A stretch of 21,896 nt of DNA, taken from positions 1 through 21,896 of the forward strand of contig JBOFSR010000072.1 in assembly GCA_051651645.1 (NCBI GenBank), read 5' to 3'. The notes beneath the pieces are model-generated. The model did not search any database and was not told where the DNA came from. It was given only the letters and a program-made list of their open reading frames with translations. This DNA is from JBOFSR01 sp051651645 (GTDB lineage: Bacteria > Spirochaetota > Spirochaetia > Treponematales > Treponemataceae). This document shows positions 1 through 8,422 of the stretch, one piece after another (within the stretch, counting starts at the first letter, position 1; each line of letters starts with the position of its first letter). Both the position numbers and the translations under genes were made by a program.

Positions 1-207
1 CGTAGTACCCAAACTTACAACCGTTGCTCCAATCAGCATTTTCGGAATTCCCCAGCGAATTGAAAGTGCCACCGCTTGATCAACTAAAATATCAGCACCC
101 TTTCCAAGAACGGCAAGCGTTACAGCAATAATTGCAAACAAAACAAAAAAACCAACCGCTCCAGAAGGAATTGATTGAATACTATTAAATAAAAACTGGT
201 CTATCAT
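1..207 (-). CDS. Na+/Ca2+ exchanger-like membrane protein (CaCA family), N-terminal fragment
   Basis: Only the first 69 codons are in the window; the gene runs off the left edge. The protein starts MIDQFLFNSIQSIPSG, has a hydrophobic helix at about residues 18-40, and continues GKGADILVDQAVALS and GIPKMLIGATVVSLGTT. This matches the start of the alpha-1 repeat of CaCA cation/Ca2+ exchangers (GADxLV followed by a G-I-P stretch leading to the GTS/GTT-PE cation site). Such proteins sit in the inner membrane and usually export Ca2+ in exchange for Na+ or H+; the ion is not decidable here. No Shine-Dalgarno sequence precedes the ATG. A TATTAT box ends 6 nt upstream, so the mRNA may be leaderless. 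The two minus-strand genes upstream could also read into it. Confidence 0.72.
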   Translation of the reverse strand, partial: MIDQFLFNSIQSIPSGAVGFFVLFAIIAVTLAVLGKGADILVDQAVALSIRWGIPKMLIGATVVSLGTT

Positions 208-213
208 GCAATT

Positions 214-219
214 ATAATA
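214..219 (-). promoter_or_regulatory. Putative -10 box of a leaderless promoter (exchanger gene)
   Basis: On the minus strand TATTAT is followed by AATTGC and then the ATG, so transcription would begin at the start codon. An overlapping TATAAT lies 3 nt from the ATG. The -35 position (TAGCAA at 17 bp) is a poor match, so this is one of the weaker promoter calls. Confidence 0.35.
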
Positions 220-287
220 TAGAAAAAAGATTTTTTTTGCTAGTATGTGAAAAAAGAGATTGTAAGAAAATAATAAAAAAGAAGAGA

Positions 288-896
288 CTAACCTACACTA
301 AAGCACACAACATCATTTTTTACAAATAAAACATTTAAATCAACAACTTTTAGCTCTTGAGCATTTTTTAAGCGGGCATTTTTAATTACGGTTTCTGCTT
401 GAATATGCTCAAGCATTTCTAAAAAATCAACTTTATAGAGAATATTTTTCTCTTTTGTTTCAATCACCTTACCTGTAATCATTTGATTATTATACGGATT
501 TACAAAAACGCATTTCAAATTTGTGCTTGCTAAATCATAATTTTGGGACTTTGGCAAAACAAGTGATTGTAAATATGCCGTTAAGTTTTTCTCATCATAA
601 GAGACAAAAACTTTTAATGCTGAGCTTTTATTACAATCATCCTGTGAAAGGGGACTTGCTGAATACACTACGGCTTTTGAATTCGATCCTGTGTCATGTA
701 AAAACTGTACAAGAGTTTTCCAGTGACGAGGAAATTCCTGTGCGTTAATAACTATCACACCAGGCTGAATCTCATCAATATTATCAAGAGCCTTTAAGGG
801 CGACGTGTAGCAAATAATGCTTCCGTCAACAGCAAGGCTTGCCCTTCTAAAAATATTCCAGATTTGTTCGTCTGTAGTAATAGTTAATATTTTCAT
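288..896 (-). CDS. Pseudo-receiver protein with possible PilZ-like C-terminal domain
   Basis: 202 aa, soluble. Residues 1-115 have the alternating beta/alpha look of a response-regulator receiver (MKILTITTDE, then PGVIVINAQEFPRHWK near 45-60). The position where the phospho-accepting Asp is expected reads INAQ (Asn51), so phosphorylation is unlikely. Residues about 126-202 are a small beta-rich domain (CVFVNPYNNQMITGKV ... ARLKNAQELKVVDLNVLF) that resembles PilZ-like domains but lacks a clear RxxxR and (D/N)xSxxG pair. The ATG overlaps the stop of the upstream secreted-protein gene (ATGA, 893-896), which suggests translational coupling; a weak GGGA lies 7 nt upstream. The exact family is not recognised. 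The domain calls are inference from pattern. Confidence 0.6.
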   Translation of the reverse strand: MKILTITTDEQIWNIFRRASLAVDGSIICYTSPLKALDNIDEIQPGVIVINAQEFPRHWKTLVQFLHDTGSNSKAVVYSASPLSQDDCNKSSALKVFVSYDEKNLTAYLQSLVLPKSQNYDLASTNLKCVFVNPYNNQMITGKVIETKEKNILYKVDFLEMLEHIQAETVIKNARLKNAQELKVVDLNVLFVKNDVVCFSVG

Positions 897-1975
897 TCTG
901 TTCCCAAATTTTCAACAGTGTAGCCATGGATTTGCCAAATGCCATCACGCTGTCGCAAGCGATAGGTATATCGTTTTTTCTCTTTAAAGGTGTCGTAATT
1001 AAACCATTGAATAACGCTAACCGATCCTTCTGTTTGTGTATAGCTTGTTTTTTCAATTAAAAAAGACTCAGGGACGGCAACAATATCGCGATCAATTCGC
1101 GCTTGGCGTAAATCTAATTTGTAATTTTCAAGCATTCTCGCTCTTTGCTCGGCGGATTCTGATCGATACCGACGATTTCTCGCTGCATCATTTACAAGCA
1201 TTTGCTCGATATCAAAATACAAAAAATACTGATCCCACAAGCTTCGTTGACGGGCAACTATGGTAAACTCAACTACTTTATCAGGGGAAATTGGCTCTGG
1301 CTGTAAAAACTCCCCTGTGCGAACGTTTGTCGGAAGGCCACTAATAGAGGCAATATTTACCGCAGGCTTAATTTCAACCGTCAATTTATTTGAAGTCAGC
1401 CTTTCTAAGGAAGGTTTTTGTGTTGTTTGCTCAGTTTTTTCTGTTGCATGCGTTGAAATTATTCGCGAAGAAGGATTTTCAGGTGACTTATACAACTCAG
1501 GATAAAAATATACTTCAGAATAATAAATTGCAGGGTCAGTAATTGAAATATAATTTTTTAAGTTTTCAATAAAAGAATATTCTTCACCCGGCTCGAGTGC
1601 AATTTCTCGGAAAAAAACGGTTTGCTGCGTACTTCGCTTTCGAATCGTCTCTTGCGTATACGGAAGCTTTCTATTTTTAGCATTCACTGCAGAAAAATCG
1701 ATACTAAACATCCTGTCATCAGCAAGTTTAAATCGAATTGTTTGTGAACCTTTATTTGCAATCGTTACTTTCACATTAATCGGATTATCCTCTGCATTAT
1801 GCGGATAATACAAGGTTTTATCATAAAAACTAATTGAAAGCTGTGCGGCATTCATTGAAGATGGACTCTCTTGCGCCGTCTGGCTTATAATGGTCTGTGC
1901 AAAAAGAGTAAAAAATGCTATACTTAAAAAGCACTGTTTTGCAATAAATTGTTTAACAATGAATTGTTTCACCAT
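893..1975 (-). CDS. Secreted hypothetical protein, signal peptide plus NTF2-like C-terminal region
   Basis: 360 aa. A strong Shine-Dalgarno (TAGGAG, 4 nt before the ATG) fixes the start. Residues 1-31 look like a Sec signal peptide (a basic start, then CFLSIAFFTLFAQTIISQ) with no lipobox. Residues about 45-180 look like a beta-sandwich (LSISFYDKTLYYPHN, VKVTIANKGSQTIRFKL, ALEPGEEYSF). A polar, Thr/Pro-rich linker follows. Residues about 235-355 (VVEFTIVARQRSLWDQYFLYF ... YRLRQRDGIWQIHGYTVEN) have the helix-then-sheet pattern and terminal 'dGxWkI' strand of NTF2/SnoaL-like modules. The product probably lies in the periplasm or outer membrane. It is the first gene of a coupled pair with 288-896 and is divergent from mfd. 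I do not recognise a named family. Confidence 0.6.
   Translation of the reverse strand: MVKQFIVKQFIAKQCFLSIAFFTLFAQTIISQTAQESPSSMNAAQLSISFYDKTLYYPHNAEDNPINVKVTIANKGSQTIRFKLADDRMFSIDFSAVNAKNRKLPYTQETIRKRSTQQTVFFREIALEPGEEYSFIENLKNYISITDPAIYYSEVYFYPELYKSPENPSSRIISTHATEKTEQTTQKPSLERLTSNKLTVEIKPAVNIASISGLPTNVRTGEFLQPEPISPDKVVEFTIVARQRSLWDQYFLYFDIEQMLVNDAARNRRYRSESAEQRARMLENYKLDLRQARIDRDIVAVPESFLIEKTSYTQTEGSVSVIQWFNYDTFKEKKRYTYRLRQRDGIWQIHGYTVENLGTE
1936..1973 (-). repeat. In-frame 15-bp direct repeat at the start of a secreted-protein gene
   Basis: Immediately after the start, the unit AAACAATTYATTG occurs twice 15 nt apart, followed by a third partial AAACAG. It encodes KQFIVKQFIAKQ. The period is a multiple of three, so copy-number change would lengthen or shorten the basic segment of the signal peptide without shifting the frame. 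Confidence 0.6.
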
Positions 1976-1984
1976 AAACTCCTA

Positions 1985-2002
1985 TATGTTTATAAAAACA
2001 TA
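1985..2002. repeat. Perfect inverted repeat in the mfd divergent promoter region
   Basis: TATGTTT-ATAA-AAACATA: 7-bp arms with a 4-bp spacer. It lies between the Shine-Dalgarno of the minus-strand secreted-protein gene and the likely promoter region of both divergent genes. It could be an operator or a small hairpin in the minus-strand leader. All but two base pairs are A/T, so chance is possible. Confidence 0.35.
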
Positions 2003-2060
2003 ATTAAATTTTCATTAGAATGTAGACAAAAGTTTACAGTTAGATTATCGGAATAAATTG

Positions 2061-5000
2061 ATGAATACCTTACCTTTAACAAAGCTAGAAAAAAAACTAT
2101 TTACGTGGAATGAATTTATAGAGCTTGAAGCGTTTTATGAATCAACAAAACAATCAAAATCTTCCTTAGAAGTAAGCGGATTAAACGGATCCTTAGTTGG
2201 ATTTTACTTAGCCTTTAGCATTTATTCCAAGCACAGAAAAATTATCACGCAAGCTCAATACAAAAATACCTTCAATTTACCAGAACTTGAGGATTTTTTG
2301 CTCATTGTGCCAACAGAAAAAGATGCCCAAGATCTTCTAAGCGATTTAAAAACAATTTTTGATGACTTTAATATTAGTGCTGACGTTTGGTTTTTGCCGT
2401 GGTGGGGAACGGTGCCCTATCGCCCCGTTCCAAAGCGATCAGTTGTCTTTGGTGAGCGCGTAAGTGTTCTTGCTAAAATGCTTTATAAACCGAATACTCC
2501 CAGCTTTACTCAAAAGCCACGCATTTTTGTTACCACTCAGAGAACACTGCAAACGCCCATTCCTCCTCCCGAATATATCAAAAATCAGCTTTCGACTCTG
2601 TCTATCAACCAAGTGATTGACCCAATAAATCTTGCAGAAAAACTGATTGAGCAAGGCTATGTGCGAGTGCCGCGAGTAAGCATGAAAGGCGAGTTTGCTT
2701 TTCGTGGTGAAGTTTTTGATATTTTTATGGCAGGAGACGAGCATCCGTATCGTATTGTATTTGACTTTGACACCATTGAAAAAATAACACGCTTTTCTGC
2801 CGTTGATCAAAGCAGCATTACGCAAAATGATGGCGAAAATATTGAAAGCGTAAGCTTATATCCTTTAAAAGAAGTTATTTGGACAGATGAATTAATCACG
2901 CAACTACAAAAAGCACTCCAAACAGAGAATGAAAAGCACGCTATTTTTCCCACTCATGCACAGCACTTAATCGAAACGCTCATTACTCATAAGGAAGCTG
3001 AGGGCGAAGAGCTTTTTTACAACCTGCTATTTAAAAGTATGCATAATACGTCGTTTACCGTGTTTGACTGTCTACAAAAGGATACAAAAGTTATCTTTTG
3101 TGATTACGATCGTCAACTAAATGCGACAGAAAGCCTTGAGCGTGAATATTTGGGAATGTACCGCAAGGCAAAAGCTGAAACTGAAGTTCCCCTGCCAACC
3201 GATATTTTACTCAACTTTGAAAGCCTTACACAAAATGATTTTTCACCAATTTATTTGCGATCGCGCAGTTTGCAAGAAATGCCAAACGAAAATACTAATC
3301 AATTTGCGATAGAAACAGATCCTGCAAGAAGTTTTTTTGGAAACATTAATTTTCTCAAAGAAGAACTTGATACCCTGCAAAAAAATGGCTGGAAATGTTT
3401 TATCTATGCAGATAACGAAAATCAGGCACTGCGTATTGGCGAGCTTTTGAAAAATTACAAAGGCGAAAAAGATAGCAAAGAAAATGATGATTTTTTAACG
3501 ATTCTCCCCTATCCTCTTTCTAACGGATTTTCAATCAATGACTTACAGATAATCGTTATTCAAGAAAATGAAATTTTTGGACGGCGAAAATTTGTGCCAA
3601 AATCAATTAAGAGTGCAAAAAGTGAGATTTTAGACACCTTTGTTGAGTTAAATCCTGATGATTACGTTGTTCACGTGAACTATGGCATTGGCCAATTTTT
3701 ATGCATTGAGCGTGTAAAAGCTTTGGGCAACGAGCGAGATTATATCAAACTCTTGTACGCAGATGATGAAATACTATTTTTACCCATTGAGCAAGTCAAC
3801 TTAATACAGCGATATATTGGAAACGAGGGCGATAATCCTCGGCTGGATCGTATTGGATCAAAAAGCTGGGAAAACCGCAAAAATAAGGTAAAAAAATCTG
3901 TCGAAGACATTGCACATCGTTTGATTGCCTTGTACTCAAAACGCAAAACGGCACGCGGATTTGCCTTTCCCAAGGACGGCGAGTGGCAGCTGTTGTTTGA
4001 GGCAGCCTTTCCCTATGAAGAAACCGAGGATCAAATCACCTGCATTGACGATGTCAAAAAAGACATGGAGCAGCCTGTCCCTATGGATAGACTTATTTGT
4101 GGAGACGTTGGATACGGAAAAACAGAAGTTGCTTTACGCTCAGCATTTAAGGCCGTTATGGGAGGAAAGCAAGTAGCCTTTTTAGCGCCCACCACCATTC
4201 TTGCCGAGCAGCACTATGAAAACTGCCTTGAGCGATTTAAGGATTTTCCCGTGCGTATTGCCCACCTGTCTCGCTTTGTTGATAAAAAAGATCAACGCAA
4301 AACGCTTGTACAACTCAAGCTGGGCGAAGTCGACATTCTTATTGGAACGCACCGAATCATCCAAAAAGACATTGAATTTAAGGACTTAGGGCTTTTAATT
4401 ATTGATGAAGAGCAACGATTTGGCGTTAAAGACAAGGAAAAACTCAAGGAATTCAAAACAAATGTTGACAGCCTTTCGATGAGTGCAACGCCCATTCCCC
4501 GAACGCTACACATGTCGCTTTTGAAAATTCGTGATATGAGTATTCTTAACACGCCACCCCAAAATCGCCATCCGATAAAAACAATCATTGATTGCTATAG
4601 TGATGAGCGCGTGGCAACTGCCATTCGTCAAGAAGTTGAGCGCGGCGGGCAAATCTTTTTTTTGCATAACCGCGTTGAAACGCTCCCTGATGTGCAATAT
4701 AGACTTCAGCAAATCCTTCCCGAGCTTTTAATTGACAGTGCACACGGACAAATGTCTGCTCACGAACTAGACGATATTTTTCGCAGATTCAAAATTGGGG
4801 GCTTTCATGTGCTTGTTTCAACGACAATTATTGAAAACGGCATCGACATTCCTAATGTCAACACGATTATCATAGACCGAGCGGATATGTATGGCATTTC
4901 TCAGCTGTATCAGCTACGAGGGCGTGTTGGCAGAATCGATCGCAAAGCCTACGCTTACCTTCTCTACCCAGAAAATAAATCACTTTCCGAAATTGCCATG

Positions 5001-5642
5001 AAGCGATTACAAGTCATTAGCGACTTTACCGAGCTAGGAAGCGGCTTTAAAATTGCTATGAAAGACATGGAAATTAGAGGGGCAGGAAATCTTTTGGGCA
5101 GGGATCAATCAGGCGATGTGTACTCAATCGGCTTTGATTTATATTTACGGCTTTTAGAGGACGCCATCAGAAAGCTCCAAGATGAGAACTATCAAAGCGA
5201 TAACGAGGTTCTCCTTGAGCTTGAATACTCAGGTTTTATTCCCGATGATTACATTCAAAATGTGCAAATAAAAATGGAAGTGTACAAAAAAATTGCCATC
5301 ATAACCAGTAGCGATGAGCTTGAGCGAGTTCACGCAGAAATCCTTGATCGATTTGGCCCCATTCCCGATGAGGTTTTAAGTCTTTTAGGCATTGCTCAAA
5401 TTCGCATCATGTGCAAGGATTTGCATATAACAACACTTCGCGAACGAGGCGGATTAGTACGAATTGAGTTTTCACAAGTTGCACATATTTCGGTAGATAA
5501 AGTTGTTCGACTTATCCAGCAAAGCAATGGAAAAGTAAAAATTGATCCCCAAAAGCCAAACCTCATGACTATTGAAATTGGAAAAATCGGATTAAAAGAA
5601 AAAAGCGAATTTATTACCAATTATTTATCACGACTTATCTAA
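2061..5642 (+). CDS. mfd: Transcription-repair coupling factor Mfd
   Basis: 1193 aa, full length for the family (E. coli about 1148). Mfd is an ATP-driven DNA translocase that pushes or displaces RNA polymerase stalled at DNA damage and recruits UvrA. The N-terminal UvrB-like module includes FLPWWGTVPYRPVPKRSV near residue 109. The RNA-polymerase-interacting (CarD-like) domain begins near 532 (DDYVVHVNYGIGQFLCIERV). The helicase motor carries Walker A GDVGYGKTE near 680, the DEEQRFG box near 782, SATPIPRTL, and QLRGRVGR near 951. The C-terminal TRCF domain follows (LELEYSGFIPDDYI onward). All key motor residues are intact. ATG 2061 is preferred; an in-frame TTG lies directly before it at 2058, and the only SD-like element is CGGA at 2049-2052. 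The gene ends 10 nt from the convergent solute-binding gene with no room for a terminator. Confidence 0.97.
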   Translation: MNTLPLTKLEKKLFTWNEFIELEAFYESTKQSKSSLEVSGLNGSLVGFYLAFSIYSKHRKIITQAQYKNTFNLPELEDFLLIVPTEKDAQDLLSDLKTIFDDFNISADVWFLPWWGTVPYRPVPKRSVVFGERVSVLAKMLYKPNTPSFTQKPRIFVTTQRTLQTPIPPPEYIKNQLSTLSINQVIDPINLAEKLIEQGYVRVPRVSMKGEFAFRGEVFDIFMAGDEHPYRIVFDFDTIEKITRFSAVDQSSITQNDGENIESVSLYPLKEVIWTDELITQLQKALQTENEKHAIFPTHAQHLIETLITHKEAEGEELFYNLLFKSMHNTSFTVFDCLQKDTKVIFCDYDRQLNATESLEREYLGMYRKAKAETEVPLPTDILLNFESLTQNDFSPIYLRSRSLQEMPNENTNQFAIETDPARSFFGNINFLKEELDTLQKNGWKCFIYADNENQALRIGELLKNYKGEKDSKENDDFLTILPYPLSNGFSINDLQIIVIQENEIFGRRKFVPKSIKSAKSEILDTFVELNPDDYVVHVNYGIGQFLCIERVKALGNERDYIKLLYADDEILFLPIEQVNLIQRYIGNEGDNPRLDRIGSKSWENRKNKVKKSVEDIAHRLIALYSKRKTARGFAFPKDGEWQLLFEAAFPYEETEDQITCIDDVKKDMEQPVPMDRLICGDVGYGKTEVALRSAFKAVMGGKQVAFLAPTTILAEQHYENCLERFKDFPVRIAHLSRFVDKKDQRKTLVQLKLGEVDILIGTHRIIQKDIEFKDLGLLIIDEEQRFGVKDKEKLKEFKTNVDSLSMSATPIPRTLHMSLLKIRDMSILNTPPQNRHPIKTIIDCYSDERVATAIRQEVERGGQIFFLHNRVETLPDVQYRLQQILPELLIDSAHGQMSAHELDDIFRRFKIGGFHVLVSTTIIENGIDIPNVNTIIIDRADMYGISQLYQLRGRVGRIDRKAYAYLLYPENKSLSEIAMKRLQVISDFTELGSGFKIAMKDMEIRGAGNLLGRDQSGDVYSIGFDLYLRLLEDAIRKLQDENYQSDNEVLLELEYSGFIPDDYIQNVQIKMEVYKKIAIITSSDELERVHAEILDRFGPIPDEVLSLLGIAQIRIMCKDLHITTLRERGGLVRIEFSQVAHISVDKVVRLIQQSNGKVKIDPQKPNLMTIEIGKIGLKEKSEFITNYLSRLI

Positions 5643-5652
5643 AAGGCCACGT

Positions 5653-6933
5653 TTAGTTTTGTTTGAGCCACTCAGCTATTCGCATTTCCAAGCTAACAAC
5701 ATCCTTGTGTGATTCATTTTTTATGCAATCTTCTAAATAGGGAAAAATTATTTTTTCTTTAATTTCATCCCACCGTGGTGGTAAAATATTTGGCGGTTGC
5801 AATAAATCAGGATCTGGTAAATGATTTTTTAGTAAGGGATAAAAAAGAGGAAAAATCTCTTCGTTAACATTTTTCATAGCAGAAAATCCACCTGCAATAC
5901 CAAAAGGCTTACTAAGCAAATTCATTGATGTTGTTCTTTCTAGCATACTTTTTTGATTTTCCTCATTCAAAAACCAATTAATAAAAGCATAGCTGCCTTT
6001 TTTATTTTTAGTTTTTTTATGAACGCCCAAATACACAAGTTTATCAAGCAATGGAATTTTATTATTTTGATGAATCCAGCTAAAATTAACATTTTCAAGC
6101 TTTTCACTCTGCAGAGCAAAAAATTCATTTGAAATCATGTATGCAAAAAGAATATTTTCATTTTTCACAAGCTTCTCAATCGGCATATAAAAATATTTGA
6201 ACTGAAAATCATCCTCTTGTGCAAACGAGGTATTTGCAGAAAGAGACCAATTTCTAAAATAATGAATTGTTTTTTGCAAGTTTTCTTCGTTATAGGAAAA
6301 AAGCGTTTTATCTTCTTGAAAATCAGCACCTTGTAGCTTTGATATCACATACATAAAATCAGCATTCCACCGCGGAGAAAAACCAATTGATGTATAAAAA
6401 CCCGAGCTATTTTTTTTGTTAAAACCTTCGCCTAATTTTTTTATTGCATCAACATCAATTTTAAAATAATCAGACATCATATTTTTTTTGTTGATTTCAT
6501 ACATAACGAGAGGCAAGTTAAAACTAATCGGAAGCAAAAATTGCTTTGACTGGATACGCCCTAAGTCAAGCAACTGTTGATAAAAAAAATCCTTTTGCAA
6601 TTTATTTGTGCCAAAAAGGTTCTCAAGTGAAATAAAATTGCGACGGACTGTTTCATTTTTTAACCACGGAGCGATAACAATATCAGGAAAATCATTTTTC
6701 TGCAAAGAAAGGTCTTTTGTAGGATTTTCTTTGTACTTGATTAAAACCTTGTGTACATCTTGCGTTTTGTTAAAAAGCTCTGCATACGAAATAAACTCCG
6801 TTTCATCTGTCCATATAACAATAGGTTTTTCCTCATTTTTGTCAAATAAAAAGAAAAAAAGCATTATTCCTATAGTACAAAAAGAAGCCAAACTCAGCAA
6901 AATAATTAACGCATATTTTTTGACAAAAATCAT
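5653..6933 (-). CDS. Membrane-anchored extracellular solute-binding protein (ABC-type), no permease nearby
   Basis: 426 aa. Residues 8-30 form a long hydrophobic segment (YALIILLSLASFCTIGIMLFF). The only Cys there has Phe at -1, so it is a poor lipobox; an uncleaved anchor with a periplasmic domain is more likely. The rest has the layout of family-1 solute-binding proteins: an early strand PIVIWTDETEFISYAELFN, PDIVIAPWL near 85, LLPISFNLPLVMYEINK, and the C-terminal AFINWFLNEENQKSMLE stretch that is common in sugar/oligosaccharide binding proteins. Its ATG overlaps the aminotransferase stop (ATGA, 6930-6933), without a clear SD, so it is probably translated by coupling. No permease or ATPase gene is present in the window. 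The ligand is unknown. Confidence 0.75.
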   Translation of the reverse strand: MIFVKKYALIILLSLASFCTIGIMLFFFLFDKNEEKPIVIWTDETEFISYAELFNKTQDVHKVLIKYKENPTKDLSLQKNDFPDIVIAPWLKNETVRRNFISLENLFGTNKLQKDFFYQQLLDLGRIQSKQFLLPISFNLPLVMYEINKKNMMSDYFKIDVDAIKKLGEGFNKKNSSGFYTSIGFSPRWNADFMYVISKLQGADFQEDKTLFSYNEENLQKTIHYFRNWSLSANTSFAQEDDFQFKYFYMPIEKLVKNENILFAYMISNEFFALQSEKLENVNFSWIHQNNKIPLLDKLVYLGVHKKTKNKKGSYAFINWFLNEENQKSMLERTTSMNLLSKPFGIAGGFSAMKNVNEEIFPLFYPLLKNHLPDPDLLQPPNILPPRWDEIKEKIIFPYLEDCIKNESHKDVVSLEMRIAEWLKQN

Positions 6934-8225
6934 TTTTTTAGCTCATCAGCAGCTTTGTAAATAGTCTCATAAATTGTATGGATGGATTCCAAATTAAGGC
7001 TTGAAAAAGCAATGCGCAAGTGATTGGCATCAATGGCAATAGTGCCAATTTCATAGGTGTTAAGCAAATACATACGTAATTTTTCTGCATCAACGCCCTT
7101 GCAAAAAAATGTCATAAAATATCCTGAGTTAAACGGCAACGGACGTAAAACAGAATGATCTTTTTGAGTCGCAACAATTTTTTTTACAAGGTGATATCGC
7201 TCACTAATAATTTTCTTAAAGGCGGCTTTTTCATTTTCAAAATTTGATTTTTTCATTGCTTTAAGCATAATTGATTGTGCAGGAGTTGAGCAGCACGAAA
7301 CAGTTGTCCGAATTGCTCCCATCAATTTTTTATTTAAAGCCTCATATTGCTCACTCGTTAAGTCTTTTGTACTGAATGTCAAAAATCCTGTGCGAAAACC
7401 CCACACAAAATCTTCTTTTGTTGAGCCATCAATTTTTATGGCAAGAATATTTTCATGCAAGTCAGCAAGATGAGCAAAAAGTGATTGCTTTTCAACACAA
7501 TCTTCGTAGGCTAAATTAAAATACGCATCATCACACCAGAGAACAACATCAACTCCCCTCTGTGCAGTTTTTTCTATAATAGCGGTAATTACGTTAACTT
7601 CCTGCCGTGTAGGTGAATATCCTGACGGATTTTGAGGAAAATTTAATAAAATATGTATCTTCTTTTTAGAAGAAAACTCAGCTAATTTTTGCTCAAAAGA
7701 ATCAAGATCAAAACCCTCATTTTTAAAAAGATTAAAGCTTGAAAGCTGTGCATTTTTTCGTGCTTCAATGATTAAGGCGTAATTATCCCATGAAGGAAAA
7801 GGCACAATCAAAGTATCATCTTCATTTATAAATAAATCAGCAATCAGCGAAATTCCTGCAGTCAATCCAGGGGTTACCACGGGCAAAGAAAAAGTTTTAT
7901 TTTGTAATAAAGGATTTTTTATTTGCAAACTTTCTTTCCATGCAAACTGCAACTCAGGATTTCCCGCTGTTGGTGCATATGCAACCATCTGAGCAGATGA
8001 TAAATGGGTAAATTCTTCTTGAATACTCGGCAGAACAAGTGGAATGCCATCAGTCAAAGCCATACCGATCGTAGCATTCCCCTTGTTCCCAAGTTGTTTT
8101 GCTTCAGCACTTTGAGCTATAATTCCCTTAGGAAAATAAAGACGCTTACCCAAATCAGATAAGGTGCGACCAATAATTGTTGGCTGTAAAATATCATTTA
8201 AATCTTGTGCAAGTGAATGAATCAT
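6930..8225 (-). CDS. Aminotransferase, class I/II (PLP fold type I)
   Basis: 431 aa from ATG 8225. Motifs in order (this numbering): NPSG at 199-202, CDDAYF at 231-236 (Asp for the pyridine N, Tyr for the PLP phenolate), GSTKED with the Schiff-base Lys at 270, FRTGF with Arg at 278, and HLRIAFS with the substrate-carboxylate Arg at 404. These are the hallmark residues of cytosolic fold-type-I aminotransferases, so an active enzyme is expected; the amino-acid substrate is not predictable. A longer frame starts at TTG 8231, but that codon lies at the end of the TATAAT box, so ATG 8225 is the first usable start. No Shine-Dalgarno is present, and the promoter places transcription start at or within 1 nt of this ATG (leaderless). 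It is cotranscribed with the downstream solute-binding gene. Confidence 0.88.
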   Translation of the reverse strand: MIHSLAQDLNDILQPTIIGRTLSDLGKRLYFPKGIIAQSAEAKQLGNKGNATIGMALTDGIPLVLPSIQEEFTHLSSAQMVAYAPTAGNPELQFAWKESLQIKNPLLQNKTFSLPVVTPGLTAGISLIADLFINEDDTLIVPFPSWDNYALIIEARKNAQLSSFNLFKNEGFDLDSFEQKLAEFSSKKKIHILLNFPQNPSGYSPTRQEVNVITAIIEKTAQRGVDVVLWCDDAYFNLAYEDCVEKQSLFAHLADLHENILAIKIDGSTKEDFVWGFRTGFLTFSTKDLTSEQYEALNKKLMGAIRTTVSCCSTPAQSIMLKAMKKSNFENEKAAFKKIISERYHLVKKIVATQKDHSVLRPLPFNSGYFMTFFCKGVDAEKLRMYLLNTYEIGTIAIDANHLRIAFSSLNLESIHTIYETIYKAADELKK

Positions 8226-8230
8226 ACTCA

Positions 8231-8259
8231 ATTATACCAAGTAATTTTGATTTATTCAA
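8231..8259 (-). promoter_or_regulatory. Sigma-70-type promoter of the aminotransferase gene (leaderless)
   Basis: TTGAAT (8259-8254), 17-bp spacer, TATAAT (8236-8231), preceded by TTGG. Only TGAGT separates the -10 from ATG 8225, so the predicted +1 is the start codon itself. Confidence 0.75.
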
Positions 8260-8352
8260 CGCACATTATAGTAAACTTATGCAAAATCCTTAAAGAAAAA
8301 ATTGAAATATTCTCAAGGGAGTTTCTCAAAAGATTAAAATTATTTTTTATCG

Positions 8353-8381
8353 TTGACTTTATTTTTAACACATTATATACT
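8353..8381 (+). promoter_or_regulatory. Sigma-70-type promoter of the STAS gene
   Basis: TTGACT (8353-8358), 17-bp spacer, TATACT (8376-8381). Predicted +1 is near 8388, giving a leader of about 35 nt with a strong Shine-Dalgarno (GGGAGAGG at 8408-8415). This is a conventional leader, in contrast to the divergent aminotransferase promoter in the same 197-bp spacer. Confidence 0.75.
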
Positions 8382-8422
8382 ATTTCTAATTGTTTTAAAA
8401 TAAAATAGGGAGAGGTAATTTT

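Noticed and set aside
2439..2825. 128-codon minus-strand open frame inside mfd
   Set aside because: It lies antisense within a region encoding clearly conserved Mfd sequence, with no SD and no recognisable protein features.
5653..6933. Lipoprotein call for the solute-binding protein
   Set aside because: The only N-terminal Cys has ASF before it, with Phe at -1, and the hydrophobic stretch continues well past it.
6608..6964. 118-codon plus-strand open frame over the solute-binding gene
   Set aside because: It is antisense to the signal anchor and N-terminal domain of a well-supported gene and has no family features.
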